64,000 nucleotides of DNA, taken from contig NZ_CP072425.1 of NCBI RefSeq assembly GCF_017742995.1, positions 1,054,001-1,118,000 on the forward strand, read 5' to 3'. Below the pieces are notes generated by a model that was given only the letters and a program-made list of their open reading frames with translations, made no database searches and was not told where the DNA came from. The DNA is from Pseudoalteromonas viridis (lineage in GTDB: Bacteria > Pseudomonadota > Gammaproteobacteria > Enterobacterales > Alteromonadaceae). Each line of letters starts with the position of its first letter. The stretch's first letter is position 1. This document shows positions 18,251 through 28,269 of the stretch, in pieces. Both the position numbers and the translations under genes were made by a program.

Positions 18251-20098
18251 ATGAAACTTTCTGCCCTAACCTTTGGTCTTGCCTTAGCAGGCCTGTCACA
18301 TACCGCGCTGAGTGCTCAGGCGGTGGACGAACACACCTATGCCAACCTCAACGACGTGATCAGTACACACCTTCACCTGGACCTGGATGTCGACTTTGCA
18401 GACAAACAGCTGGAAGGTTTTGTGGAACACACGCTGGAATGGCAAAACAAACAAGCCAGAACCCTGGTGCTGGATACCCGAGACCTTGAAATAGACAAGG
18501 TGATGTATCAGGGCAGCAACGGCAAATGGCATCCTGCCTCTTTCACCCTTGCTAAACGCGATGATGTGAAAGGCGCCAAACTGACTATCCGCTTTAAGCA
18601 ACAAGCGAAAAAAGCGCGCATCTACTATAACAGCTTGCCACAGGCATCCGGTCTGCAATGGCTGACGCCAGAGCAAACCGCCAGTAAGTCACATCCTTTT
18701 ATGTACAGCCAGTCTCAGGCTATCCACGCCCGCAGCTGGATCCCCGTCCAGGACACCCCAGCGATGCGCGTAACCTACTCTGCGCGTGTTAATACACCCA
18801 AAGATGTGCGTGCCGTCATGAGTGCCGACAACAGTGGCGCGTTAATCAAAGACGGCGACTATTGGTTTGATATGCCGCAGGCCATTCCGCCTTACCTTAT
18901 CGCCATCGGCGCCGGTAACCTCGAATATAAAGAGATGTCGCACCAAACCGCCATCTTTGCTGAGCCACAGATCTTAGATGCCTCAGTTGCTGAGTTTAAT
19001 GATACCCAGGCGATGATAGATAAAACCAACGCCATGTACGGCGAATATGCCTGGGGACGCTACGACTTACTGATGCTGCCGCCGAGCTTCCCGTTTGGTG
19101 GCATGGAAAACCCACGCTTATCCTTTATTACGCCTACCGTCGTTGCGGGTGACAAAAGCCTGGTTAACCTGATCGCTCACGAGCTGGCGCATTCCTGGTC
19201 GGGCAATCTGGTCACCAATGCCACCTGGGAAGACCTGTGGCTGAACGAAGGTTTTACCTCTTATGTCGAAAACCGCATTATGGAAGAAGTATTTGGTCGT
19301 GAGCGCGCGGTCATGGAGCAGGCACTGGATTCCGCCAGACTGCGGACCGTCGTTGAAGAGTTGCCGGCACCGGATACGCGCCTGAACCTGCGCCTCAATG
19401 GTCGCGATCCGGACGATGCATTCAGCACGGTTCCTTACACTAAAGGTCAACTGTTCCTGATCTACCTGGAAGAAAAGTTTGGCCGTAACGTGTTTGACGC
19501 CTTTGTGAAAGGCTACTTTGACGCCTACGCATTTAAATCGCTGACCACCGCCGAGTTTGTTCAATATATAGAGAAACACCTCATCAACAAACATCCTGGC
19601 ATAGTCAGCATGGATAAGGTTAATGAGTGGATCCACCAACCGGGATTACCTGCTGATGCACCGAATCCGACCTCAGATGCATTTGATAAAGTCGATGCCG
19701 CTACAAAGGCCTGGTTAGCTGGCAACAGCACGCTTAGTGCCATTCCCACCGCCAGCTGGACGGTGCATGAGTGGCTGCACTTTATCAATAACCTGCCGCG
19801 CGACCTGGACAAGGACAAAATGGCCGCCCTGGATCAGGCGTTTGGTCTGACCAACTCAACCAATGCCGAATTGGCCTTTGCCTGGTTTATGCTAGCCGTT
19901 GGCAATGGCTATGACGCCATTTACCCTGCGCTTGATAAGCACCTGACCGGGATTGGCCGCCGTAAGCTCATCGTGCGCTTGTACAAGTCACTGGTTGCCA
20001 ATGGCAAGCGCGACTGGGCTTATGAAGTGTATCAAAAAGCCCGCCCAGGCTATCACCCGTTAGCACAAGGCACCATAGATGCCATCTTTGCTAAATAA
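18251..20098 (+). CDS. M1 family aminopeptidase (leukotriene A4 hydrolase-like)
   Basis: A 615-residue exported zinc metallopeptidase. It has a signal peptide (about 1-22, ending LSAQA), an N-terminal beta-domain and the exopeptidase motif FGGMENP. The zinc site HELAH is at 310-314 with the third ligand Glu at about 333 in NEGF. A C-terminal helical domain is of the leukotriene A4 hydrolase type. It removes N-terminal residues from peptides in the periplasm. Divergent from murB and closed by the hairpin at 20113. Confidence 0.92.
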   Translation: MKLSALTFGLALAGLSHTALSAQAVDEHTYANLNDVISTHLHLDLDVDFADKQLEGFVEHTLEWQNKQARTLVLDTRDLEIDKVMYQGSNGKWHPASFTLAKRDDVKGAKLTIRFKQQAKKARIYYNSLPQASGLQWLTPEQTASKSHPFMYSQSQAIHARSWIPVQDTPAMRVTYSARVNTPKDVRAVMSADNSGALIKDGDYWFDMPQAIPPYLIAIGAGNLEYKEMSHQTAIFAEPQILDASVAEFNDTQAMIDKTNAMYGEYAWGRYDLLMLPPSFPFGGMENPRLSFITPTVVAGDKSLVNLIAHELAHSWSGNLVTNATWEDLWLNEGFTSYVENRIMEEVFGRERAVMEQALDSARLRTVVEELPAPDTRLNLRLNGRDPDDAFSTVPYTKGQLFLIYLEEKFGRNVFDAFVKGYFDAYAFKSLTTAEFVQYIEKHLINKHPGIVSMDKVNEWIHQPGLPADAPNPTSDAFDKVDAATKAWLAGNSTLSAIPTASWTVHEWLHFINNLPRDLDKDKMAALDQAFGLTNSTNAELAFAWFMLAVGNGYDAIYPALDKHLTGIGRRKLIVRLYKSLVANGKRDWAYEVYQKARPGYHPLAQGTIDAIFAK

Positions 20099-20112
20099 TT
20101 GATAGCGGCAAT

Positions 20113-20141
20113 AGTACAGCCTCATTGAGGCTGTACTTTTT
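20113..20141. terminator. Terminator after the M1 peptidase
   Basis: A 10-11-bp perfect stem (AGTACAGCCTC/GAGGCTGTACT) and a T-run on the plus strand. It lies between the M1 peptidase and the convergent DUF2057 gene and overlaps the last codons of the latter. Confidence 0.8.
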
Positions 20142-20775
20142 GTAAAAACGCCGCGCGCTGAGCTGGGCTCGCCTGCTGCCACCAAAACTCCAGCATCGCC
20201 GCTGCGTCGGGCTTACCTGCCTGAGGCGCTGCGGGTACAGCGTCAGACAAAGCTGGCTTATCAGCTTGAGTCGCCACAGGCGGCTCGACAGGTAAAGAGT
20301 CGGCATAACCTGGCTTAGTCACTGGGGTTTTAAGTCTTTCTGACGCTTGCGGTACAGAGCGGATCCGCAGTTGTTCAGTCAGTGTTTTGACTGGCGTGCG
20401 TGTCCCATCTGGCGATTTCAGCCACAGCTGTGGCTGCTTTGCAAACTGCTTAGCGGCTTTGAGTGTATCGGCCCTATCAAACTCCACGTGGTAATCCCCC
20501 TGCTCAGCCACCTCAACGGTCACCCAAAACGGTTTTGACTCAATCACTTCGTGGTCGTCGTACCCGACCTCGTACAGATCCGTATATTTAAGGCGCAGCT
20601 GGTGTCTGCCCGCTGCCAGCGACAGCTCCCGTACTTTATTAAAAAACGAGTGCTCTATTTCCTTTTGCCCGACCTGCAACGGCAGCAACTCTTCGGGAAA
20701 ATATAACTGTGCCGCCAACGCTTGCCCACTGAGCAAACTGACCAGCAGAAAGTAAAAAATGCGTGTTTTCTTCAT
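20122..20775 (-). CDS. DUF2057 (YccT-like) periplasmic protein
   Basis: A 217-residue protein with a signal peptide (about 1-21, ending ALAA), then the DUF2057 domain (about 22-145) containing FPEELLPLQVG and the ELSLAAGRHQLRLKYTD-type strand. A Pro/Ala-rich, probably flexible linker (about 145-190) leads to a short C-terminal helix. Some DUF2057 members affect curli assembly in enterobacteria; whether this applies here is unknown. Confidence 0.8.
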   Translation of the reverse strand: MKKTRIFYFLLVSLLSGQALAAQLYFPEELLPLQVGQKEIEHSFFNKVRELSLAAGRHQLRLKYTDLYEVGYDDHEVIESKPFWVTVEVAEQGDYHVEFDRADTLKAAKQFAKQPQLWLKSPDGTRTPVKTLTEQLRIRSVPQASERLKTPVTKPGYADSLPVEPPVATQADKPALSDAVPAAPQAGKPDAAAMLEFWWQQASPAQRAAFLQKVQPQ

Positions 20776-20981
20776 ATTTCCTCTTTATTTTGTTGTTAAT
20801 GTGGCTGACACTTAGCTTTGAACCTAAAACTGCAACAGAGCATCCAAGCGTTTCGTTCAGGCCATCTACCTGCACTCAATGCGGTTGTCAGATGATTAAA
20901 CTCTGAACAACCATTTTCGCTTGTATCTTACTCTCTGCACGCTATGCTGATCAGCTAAACTATCGTCTACAAGGAAAAATA

Positions 20982-21353
20982 ATGAGCCAAGAAACAATTT
21001 TTACCAAGATAATTAATCGGGAAATTCCCGCCGATATCCTGTATGAAGATGATCTGGCCCTGGCATTTAAGGACATCAATCCGCAAGCCCCCTTTCATGT
21101 TCTGGTGATCCCAAAAACCCCGATTGCCACCATGAATGACATTAATGAAGAAAATGCACACCTGGTTGGGCATTTGTCTCTGGTAGCAGCTAAACTGGCT
21201 AAAGAGCATGGGTTTGCAGACAACGGCTATCGCGCAGTCATGAACTGCAATAACGATGGCGGTCAAACCGTCTATCACATTCATTTACATGTACTTGCCG
21301 GTAAAGAAATGGGCTGGCCACCATACCAGGATAAGAAAAAAGTGCTAAGCTAA
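20982..21353 (+). CDS. hinT: HIT-family purine nucleoside phosphoramidase HinT
   Basis: A 123-residue histidine-triad protein with HIHLHVLAG as the catalytic triad, near the C-terminus, and the typical N-terminus TIFTKIINREIPADILYED. HinT cleaves AMP from adenylated amines, for example lysyl-AMP products. Preceded by AAGGA and followed by its own terminator, so it is probably a single-gene unit. Confidence 0.93.
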   Translation: MSQETIFTKIINREIPADILYEDDLALAFKDINPQAPFHVLVIPKTPIATMNDINEENAHLVGHLSLVAAKLAKEHGFADNGYRAVMNCNNDGGQTVYHIHLHVLAGKEMGWPPYQDKKKVLS

Positions 21354-21421
21354 ATTATTCTTTGTTAAAGAATGTAATTTACTAACATATTAGCAAAAAC
21401 ATAATTAAAATTATAAAAGTC

Positions 21422-21451
21422 AAAGCCTTAGGTATTTAGCTAAGGCTTTAA
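21422..21451 (+). terminator. Terminator after hinT
   Basis: AAAGCCTTAG pairs with CTAAGGCTTT around a short loop, followed by a weak T-run (TTTAATT), about 70 bp after the hinT stop. Confidence 0.65.
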
Positions 21452-21580
21452 TTCGACAACAAGATCAGAAATGCCACAATATATAGCAGATCAATCTATT
21501 TATTGATGTGATTTCTAATACAAAAGGCCTGAGTCACGTGATAGCATTGCGTAATCAGACAGAATGAGAGTGTTTTCCAC

Positions 21581-22237
21581 ATGAGCAGTACTGCATTTTT
21601 ATTGCTAGACAAAGAACCTATTAACACCATAGGCGTCAATGTATTACAACCTTTACTGAAAACTCAGGGGTTGGACGTAATCACTGGGACAGATATTTCA
21701 GAAGTACCAGAGAACACTCGTTTGCTCTTCATTGAAACAGCCGCTAACGACGCCTGGGGTCAGTTAAAAGAGCAGCTCGTCAACCTCAAAGTCAGCTGTG
21801 ACATTGTTCTGTTCAATCTGGATGAAAACCCGGAGCTGGCCAATCGCGCCTTGCTCAGCGGTATCCGAGGTGTCTTTTACACCACGGATAATGCGGATGT
21901 GCTGATGAAAGGGATCCGTCTGCTGATGGAAGATCAGCTCTGGTATCGCCGCGAAATCATGTGTAATGCGCTAAACCGCATGTTGCAGTTTAACAAAGAT
22001 GCACTACACAAGCTGACCGAAGGTGATATTGAGCCGGTGAAACTCACCAAGCGTGAAAAAGCCATTATTACCCTGATGAGTAAAGGCTCCAAAAACAAGG
22101 AAATTGCTGAAGACTTGAACATCAGCCCGCATACGGTGAAAACGCACCTTTACAGTGCATTCAGAAAAACGAAATGCCGTAACCGGATTGAATTATTGTC
22201 CTGGGCGCAACAAAATATCCCGGACGAGATCCGCTAA
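21581..22237 (+). CDS. LuxR-family regulator of the CsgD/VpsT type
   Basis: A 218-residue regulator. The N-terminal half (about 1-125) has a receiver-like fold without a clear phospho-acceptor pattern. The C-terminal half (about 150-210) is a LuxR helix-turn-helix, LTKREKAIITLMSKG with NISPHTVKTHLYSAF. The order and the GVFY...LL phrase resemble CsgD and VpsT, matrix regulators of biofilms. The segment LWYRRE sits where VpsT has its c-di-GMP motif (W[FLM][TS]R) but departs from it. A hybrid histidine kinase gene follows. Biofilm control is an inference. Confidence 0.75.
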   Translation: MSSTAFLLLDKEPINTIGVNVLQPLLKTQGLDVITGTDISEVPENTRLLFIETAANDAWGQLKEQLVNLKVSCDIVLFNLDENPELANRALLSGIRGVFYTTDNADVLMKGIRLLMEDQLWYRREIMCNALNRMLQFNKDALHKLTEGDIEPVKLTKREKAIITLMSKGSKNKEIAEDLNISPHTVKTHLYSAFRKTKCRNRIELLSWAQQNIPDEIR

Positions 22238-22369
22238 CGGATTGCGCCACTGCGTGCGCCACTGCAACAGTGCCAAATTAACAACGGCGCTGTTGCACGC
22301 TTTACACCACTTTACTGATTTCCTACTTCCTTTTATGCTAGCAAAGTCGATTTATTGCTAGGGCACACC

Positions 22370-24526
22370 ATGCTGGATCCCAAAACTCTGTATGTCACCA
22401 GCGTCGTCATGACGGCCATGATGACACTTCTTAATTATCTGACATGGCGGGCCAACAAAGACACCCCCGGTACGGTGTTATACATTTTTTATCCTATGGT
22501 GTTGTTCGCCGGCATTATTGGCTTTGCGCTGCACAGCCATTTCCAGCAGTGGCAGACCATAGGGGTCGCCAACGGCCTGTTGTTTGCGGCATCCATGCTC
22601 CATTGCTGGGCGATCAGCCAGTTTCTTGGTGTCCGGGACAAAGCCTTTCAGTTTTATCTGATTGTCACCGGGATATTGTTTTGCGCCCTGGTCTATTTCA
22701 GTGCCGTCGCACCGGGGCTCAGACAGCGCATCCTGATCTCCGATCTCCAGCATATCGCCGAAGCATTGCTGCTGCTGTACTATTTTATCCGCTATGCCCA
22801 TCCCTTGTATCCCAATGGCAGTATCGTCTATCTCATTGTGCTGAGCTTTATCCTGTGTGTGTTTACCGGCCGTACCTTATTAATGGGTGAGATCAACCAT
22901 GCTAACCTCCTCGACAGCCCATGGTTTACCATCACGCTGTTTTTCAATGGTGTACTGGCCCCCATTTTTTACGCCACCGGGATGGCTATCCTGTGTAACG
23001 AGCGACGCGAACATAACCTCAATCGCCTGACTGAAAAAGCCCAGCAAGACCTGGAGATCCGCGGTTTGTTTCTGTCCACCGTCAGTCATGAGATCCGCAC
23101 CCCCCTCAACGGGATACTGGGCAGTGCGCAACTGGTGCTTAACCGTATTGGAGATCAGGCCAGCAAAGCCTATTGCGAAGCCATTATTAATTCCGCCGAG
23201 TCCCTCAATTTGCTTATCGACAAGGTACTCGACTACGCCAGCCTGGAACAAAGCGACGAGGTACTGGCCGCCGAAGACATTGAATTTAAAAGCTGGCTGA
23301 ACAACCTTTGTCTGCTGATGACCCCAATGGCCGAGCAGCGCGGGCTCACTTTTACCCTCGTATACGATATGCCCGAGCAGGTTTGCTATTACTGCGACCA
23401 GCAAAAACTGCGTCAGATCCTGCTTAATTTGGTGGGCAACGCCATCAAATTTACCGATCAAGGCGAGGTCAAGATCTGCGTCGAGCTGATCAAGGAAGGG
23501 AATATGGAACACCGGGTGCGTTTTAGCGTGATAGACACCGGCCCCGGTATTGAAGAAGAAGACATAGAAAAACTCACCGAGCCTTATGTTCAAAGCAGCG
23601 CTGGTAAAACCAAAGGCGGTACCGGTCTGGGCCTGGCTATCACGGCACGCCTGCTCGACAAAATGGGCAGTCAGCTGGAGATCATCAGCGAGCTGGATAA
23701 AGGCAGCTCCTTCAGCTTTGACTTAACCTTAACCGTCGGAGAACTCAGTCTGGTTGAAAAGCGCCACCATAATGTCGACTACGCCACCGGTCTGGATGTT
23801 CTGTTGGTTGAAGACTTAGACCTCAATCGCAAGATTGCCATCGAGTTTATGGCCATTGATGAACACAGAATAAAACTGGCCAACGATGGTCAAAGTGCCA
23901 TTGAGCAACTCACTGAGCATGCCTTTGATGTGGTGCTGCTGGATATGAACCTGCCAGACTTAACGGGTCAGGAGGTACTCAAGCGCCTCAAAAATATAGA
24001 ACATAAGAACCGACGCACGCCGTTTTTGGCCTTTACCGCCAGCCTCAGCCCGGAAGAAATCAAGGAGTACCTGGCACTGGGGATCCGCGACGTTGTGGGT
24101 AAACCAATCAAACAAGACAAACTGCGTCAGGCCATCAGCAACTCACAAAAAGCGCAAACACCGGACATCAGTGTTGAGCTCAGTGACACCTTGTATGATG
24201 AGAGTGCAGTCACATCACTGAGCGGCTTTAGCGAAGATGAAGTGTCCTCAATTTACAATGAGTTTGTTTTATCGGCACGCACTAAGCTGCGCCATATTCA
24301 GCAACTACTGGATGAGGACGATCAGCAGTGCATCAAACTCTTGCACCGCCAGGCCAGCACGGCCTTGCAGCTTGGCTTTAACCGCTATGGCCTGACGCTT
24401 AAGAAAATTGAACGCCGACTGCTGGATAAGAAACGCTGTGACGAGGAACTCGCCGATGCCATGGTCTTATGGCAACAGAGCCTGGAAGCGTATTTGCAGT
24501 ATGTGCGCCACCAGACTGTCGGCTGA
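22370..24526 (+). CDS. Hybrid sensor histidine kinase with receiver and HPt-like tail
   Basis: A 718-residue protein. An N-terminal membrane region with about seven hydrophobic segments (1-210) is followed by HisKA with SHEIRTPLNG (His240) and a HATPase domain (N box GNAIKF, G boxes DTGPGI and GTGLGLA). A receiver domain has phospho-acceptor Asp525 in LLDMNLPDLTG and Lys in GKPI. The C-terminal helical domain has His659 in an HPt-like position (LLHRQASTALQLGF), though the HPt motif is weak. AGGG before ATG 22370 sets the start. The adjacent CsgD-like gene is a candidate partner. Confidence 0.88.
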   Translation: MLDPKTLYVTSVVMTAMMTLLNYLTWRANKDTPGTVLYIFYPMVLFAGIIGFALHSHFQQWQTIGVANGLLFAASMLHCWAISQFLGVRDKAFQFYLIVTGILFCALVYFSAVAPGLRQRILISDLQHIAEALLLLYYFIRYAHPLYPNGSIVYLIVLSFILCVFTGRTLLMGEINHANLLDSPWFTITLFFNGVLAPIFYATGMAILCNERREHNLNRLTEKAQQDLEIRGLFLSTVSHEIRTPLNGILGSAQLVLNRIGDQASKAYCEAIINSAESLNLLIDKVLDYASLEQSDEVLAAEDIEFKSWLNNLCLLMTPMAEQRGLTFTLVYDMPEQVCYYCDQQKLRQILLNLVGNAIKFTDQGEVKICVELIKEGNMEHRVRFSVIDTGPGIEEEDIEKLTEPYVQSSAGKTKGGTGLGLAITARLLDKMGSQLEIISELDKGSSFSFDLTLTVGELSLVEKRHHNVDYATGLDVLLVEDLDLNRKIAIEFMAIDEHRIKLANDGQSAIEQLTEHAFDVVLLDMNLPDLTGQEVLKRLKNIEHKNRRTPFLAFTASLSPEEIKEYLALGIRDVVGKPIKQDKLRQAISNSQKAQTPDISVELSDTLYDESAVTSLSGFSEDEVSSIYNEFVLSARTKLRHIQQLLDEDDQQCIKLLHRQASTALQLGFNRYGLTLKKIERRLLDKKRCDEELADAMVLWQQSLEAYLQYVRHQTVG

Positions 24527-24664
24527 AACAGGACGCTGAAAAGCAAACGCACAAAGCGGCACTTTTATCGCCACGAAGTCGACTTTATGGGAAAATTTGT
24601 TCATCCTAGCTGACACAGGGTACCTGACTACCCAGATAACAAGAAATCTGAAGGAAATTTCACT

Positions 24665-27600
24665 ATGACACTACTTAAATCGCCGCTGGCCATTGCCATC
24701 GGCGCCGCCATGATTGGCCTGAGCACGCCCAGCGTAGCAGCCACCACAGATAAAGCAGAAGCTGCCAGCACTAAAGAGTGGAGCGTGCTGAACCCGCCGG
24801 GTGACAAGCAAACCATTACCATAGACACCAATGAAACCACCTGGAGTAACCTGGATGTCAGCCCCGATGGCAAATCCATTATCTTCGATATGCTGGGCGA
24901 CATTTACGTCATGCCTATTAACGGTGGTAAAGCAACGGCGATCACCAGCGACAGAGCCTGGAACTTCCAGCCTAAGTTCTCGCCGGATGGCACTAAAATT
25001 GCGTTCATTTCAGACCGTGAAGGCGCTGAAAACCTGTGGGTAATGGACATTGACGGCAGCAACATGCGCCAGGTGTCTGATGAGTCTCACAACCTGCTGC
25101 ATAACCCGGCCTGGTCACCGGATGGCCAGTACATCGCGGTAAAACAAGGTCAGGTCACCGGTCGTACTATTCCAGGTGGTTCAATCCGTATGTACCACAT
25201 TTCAGGTGGTAAAGGTGTGGTGGTACGCGATCGTTTGCACGGTGCAAAATCACAGAAGAATATTGCCGAGCCAGCCTTTTCTACCGATGGTAAGAAGCTC
25301 TACTACTCAGTGGATGCGACCCCTGGCGTACGCTGGGAATACAACAAAAACGCACTGGGTTCGGTATTTGAGATCCGCTCCTGGGATCTGGCCACCGGTG
25401 AAGAAGAAACCGTGATCCGTGGCTCAGGCGGTGCAATTCGCCCAACGCCAAGCCCGGACGGTAAATCACTGGCATTCGTAAAGCGTATTGAAAATGGCAA
25501 GGTCATGCAAAGTGCCTTGTACATCAAAGATCTGAAGTCAGGTATCGAAACCGAGATCTTTGCTGGTCTGGACCGGGATCTGCAAGAAGCCAATGGTGCA
25601 CAGGGTAACACCCCGGCATTCGCTTACACACCGGATGGCAAAGCATTGGTTTTCTGGGCCGGTGGTGTCTTCCACAAAGTGGACATCGCCAGCAAACAGG
25701 CGAAGGTGATCCCAACCCGCGTAGTAGCTGAAAAAGAGATTACCCCGGCACTGAAGTTTGCTGTTGATGTGGCACCGGATACCTTCAAGGTCAAACTGGC
25801 GCGTTGGTCACAAATTTCTCCGGACGGTAAAACCGCCCTGTTCCAGGCGCTGGGCCATTTGTACACCAAAGACATTGCCTCTGGTAAAGTGCGCCGTGTA
25901 ACAACACAAAACGACCACTTTGAGTTCTACCCAAGCTTCTCACGCGATGGTAAGTACATCGTATACACCAGCTGGGACGATCAAGACTTAGGCGCCGTGC
26001 GCGTTGTTTCGGCCAGTGGCGGTAAAGGCCGGGTGATCACTCAGGATCCGGGTCACTACATCAACCCGAGCTTCTCTCCAGATGGTAAACACGTGCTGTA
26101 TCGCAAAGTGACCGGTGGCTACCTGCTCAGCGGTGACTGGTCAATGGAACCAGGCATCTACCTGACCAGTGCCAAAGGTGGCGAAGCCAAGCGCATTATC
26201 AAACGAGGTGACAACCCACACTTTGGGGCGGAAAAAGACCGCATCTATTTCAGCGTGATGAGCGATGAGACACACCGCGAACTGAAATCCGTTGACCTCA
26301 ATGGTGAAAAAGAGCGTTCACACTTCAAAGGCGACTACATTTTTGATTACCGCGTCTCGCCAGACGGTAACTACGTGGCATTCATCGAGAACTTCAATAC
26401 CTTTGTTGCCCCGTTCACCAGCACAGGCAAAACCCTGTCTATCAACAAAGGTTCTAAATCTTTCCCGGTGCAACAAGTCTCTAAATACTCGGGTGATTTC
26501 CTGAATTGGAAAGCAGACAGCAGCGCCCTGACCTGGGCCTTTGGTCCAACTTTATATCAACGTAAGCTGACCGACACCTTTGCCTTTTTACAAGGTGCCG
26601 CGGCCGAAGCCGCACCATTAACTGCCGAAGGCATCGACCTGAGCTTTGAGAAAAAGGCCGACAAACCAGAGGGCATTCTGGCCCTGGTTGGTGGTAAAGT
26701 CGTGACCATGCGCAATGCCGATGAGCAGCAAGAGATCATCGAAGATGGTGTCGTATTGATTGAAGAAAACCGCATTATCGCAGTGGGCACCCGCAGCGAA
26801 ATCGAGATCCCAAGCAAAGCCAAAGTCATGGACATCACGGGCAAAACCGTGATCCCAGGTCTGGTCGATGCCCACGCCCACGGCAGTTATGGCAGCCACA
26901 ACCTGCAACCTGAGCAAAACTGGAATCAGCTGTCGAATGTGAGCTTTGGTGTGACCACCATTCACGATCCGTCGAATGACTCCAACGAAGTATTCTCTAT
27001 GGCGGAATTACAACGTGCCGGCCTGACCGTCGCGCCGCGTATTTACTCCGTAGGCCGGATCCTCTATGCCGGTAATGCACCTGGCTACAAAACGCCGATC
27101 AGCAACCTGGAAGATGCGCAATTCCACGTTAAGCGTCTGAAAGACGCCGGTGCTATCACAGTTAAGAGCTACAACCACCCACGTCGTGATACCCGTCAGC
27201 AAGTGCTGGAAGCGGCAAAACAGATGGAAATCATGGTGGTACCGGAAGGCGGTTCTAAGTTCCAGCAGAACATGAACATGATCATCGACGGCCACACCGG
27301 TCTTGAGCACGCCCTGCCAATCCCGAACATTTATTCGGACGTTACGCAAATGTGGAGCCAGACCAAAGCCGGCTTTACGCCAACCTTTAACGTGGCCTAT
27401 GGCGGTATTAAAGGGGAAGACTACTTCTATGACACCACAGATGTATGGAAGAATGAGCGTCTGGCAAGCTTTGTTCCGGACTACATTCTGAACCCGCGCT
27501 CTGTACGTCGTGAAAAAGCACCTGAGCACCACTACAACCATATCAATGCGGCGAAATCTGCCAAGCAGCTGCGCGACAAAGGCGTGACCGTGCACATTGG

Positions 27601-27994
27601 TGCACACGGTCAGCGTGAAGGCCTGGGCGCCCACTGGGAGTTGTGGTCCATGGCACAAGGTGGCTTTACGCCTTGGGAAGCACTGCGCAGCGGCACCATC
27701 GACGGTGCAAAATACCTGGCGATGGATCACGATATCGGCACCATCGAAAAAGGTAAGCTGGCTGACTTAGTGATCATCGACGGTGATGTCCTGAATGACA
27801 TCCGCGAATCAGAAAAAGTCGCCTACACCGTTCTGAATGGCCGCATCTATGATGCCGCAACCATGAACGAAACCGGCAACTACAATGTGAAGCGCCAGCC
27901 GCTGTTTTTCGAAAATGGTAGCAAAACGCCGATGCATCCGGCGACCGAAGCTTACATGGAAGAAAAAGCACACAAATATCACTGGAAACACTAA
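24665..27994 (+). CDS. Exported amidohydrolase with N-terminal TolB-like propeller
   Basis: A 1109-residue protein with a signal peptide (about 1-26). An N-terminal region (about 50-640) carries many SPDGK-type PD40/TolB beta-propeller repeats. A C-terminal metal-dependent amidohydrolase domain (about 670-1070) has VIPGLVDAHAHGSYG as the HxH metal site, a lysine-containing GAITVKSYNHP strand and a late ADLVIIDGDVL segment. This fusion recurs in Shewanella-Alteromonas relatives; the natural substrate is not known to me, and a peptidase or cyclic-amide hydrolase role is plausible. The gene has strong codon bias and its own terminator. Confidence 0.88.
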   Translation: MTLLKSPLAIAIGAAMIGLSTPSVAATTDKAEAASTKEWSVLNPPGDKQTITIDTNETTWSNLDVSPDGKSIIFDMLGDIYVMPINGGKATAITSDRAWNFQPKFSPDGTKIAFISDREGAENLWVMDIDGSNMRQVSDESHNLLHNPAWSPDGQYIAVKQGQVTGRTIPGGSIRMYHISGGKGVVVRDRLHGAKSQKNIAEPAFSTDGKKLYYSVDATPGVRWEYNKNALGSVFEIRSWDLATGEEETVIRGSGGAIRPTPSPDGKSLAFVKRIENGKVMQSALYIKDLKSGIETEIFAGLDRDLQEANGAQGNTPAFAYTPDGKALVFWAGGVFHKVDIASKQAKVIPTRVVAEKEITPALKFAVDVAPDTFKVKLARWSQISPDGKTALFQALGHLYTKDIASGKVRRVTTQNDHFEFYPSFSRDGKYIVYTSWDDQDLGAVRVVSASGGKGRVITQDPGHYINPSFSPDGKHVLYRKVTGGYLLSGDWSMEPGIYLTSAKGGEAKRIIKRGDNPHFGAEKDRIYFSVMSDETHRELKSVDLNGEKERSHFKGDYIFDYRVSPDGNYVAFIENFNTFVAPFTSTGKTLSINKGSKSFPVQQVSKYSGDFLNWKADSSALTWAFGPTLYQRKLTDTFAFLQGAAAEAAPLTAEGIDLSFEKKADKPEGILALVGGKVVTMRNADEQQEIIEDGVVLIEENRIIAVGTRSEIEIPSKAKVMDITGKTVIPGLVDAHAHGSYGSHNLQPEQNWNQLSNVSFGVTTIHDPSNDSNEVFSMAELQRAGLTVAPRIYSVGRILYAGNAPGYKTPISNLEDAQFHVKRLKDAGAITVKSYNHPRRDTRQQVLEAAKQMEIMVVPEGGSKFQQNMNMIIDGHTGLEHALPIPNIYSDVTQMWSQTKAGFTPTFNVAYGGIKGEDYFYDTTDVWKNERLASFVPDYILNPRSVRREKAPEHHYNHINAAKSAKQLRDKGVTVHIGAHGQREGLGAHWELWSMAQGGFTPWEALRSGTIDGAKYLAMDHDIGTIEKGKLADLVIIDGDVLNDIRESEKVAYTVLNGRIYDAATMNETGNYNVKRQPLFFENGSKTPMHPATEAYMEEKAHKYHWKH

Positions 27995-28017
27995 TATCCG
28001 GTCATTTCATTCATAAA

Positions 28018-28041
28018 GCAGCCGAAAGGCTGCTTTTTTTT
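28018..28041 (+). terminator. Terminator after the TolB-amidohydrolase gene
   Basis: A perfect 6-bp GC stem GCAGCC/GGCTGC around a GAAA tetraloop, followed by eight T residues, 23 bp after the stop codon. Confidence 0.92.
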
Positions 28042-28269
28042 CGCCAAATGCCCCTTCTGTGCATTTATTCTCTGGCAACAATGCCTTACACCCCCACCTT
28101 TGTCCCGATCCACGTTCTGGATAATATCGCGAACTGTTCTAAACTGTGTCACTGAATAGGATACTCTGTCGTCAGGCACATGCTATGATGGCGGCGCAGC
28201 GAGGCCACTTGCGTAGATGTGACCAGTCCAGCCTCATGGGTATATCAGCTAATACAAGGAGCAGGGAGC

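Noticed and set aside
22880..23593. A 237-residue frame antisense to the hybrid kinase
   Set aside because: It lies fully inside a well-supported gene and has no start signal or recognisable domain.
27008..27730. A 240-residue frame antisense to the amidohydrolase domain
   Set aside because: A shadow of a strongly biased coding region; no family features.
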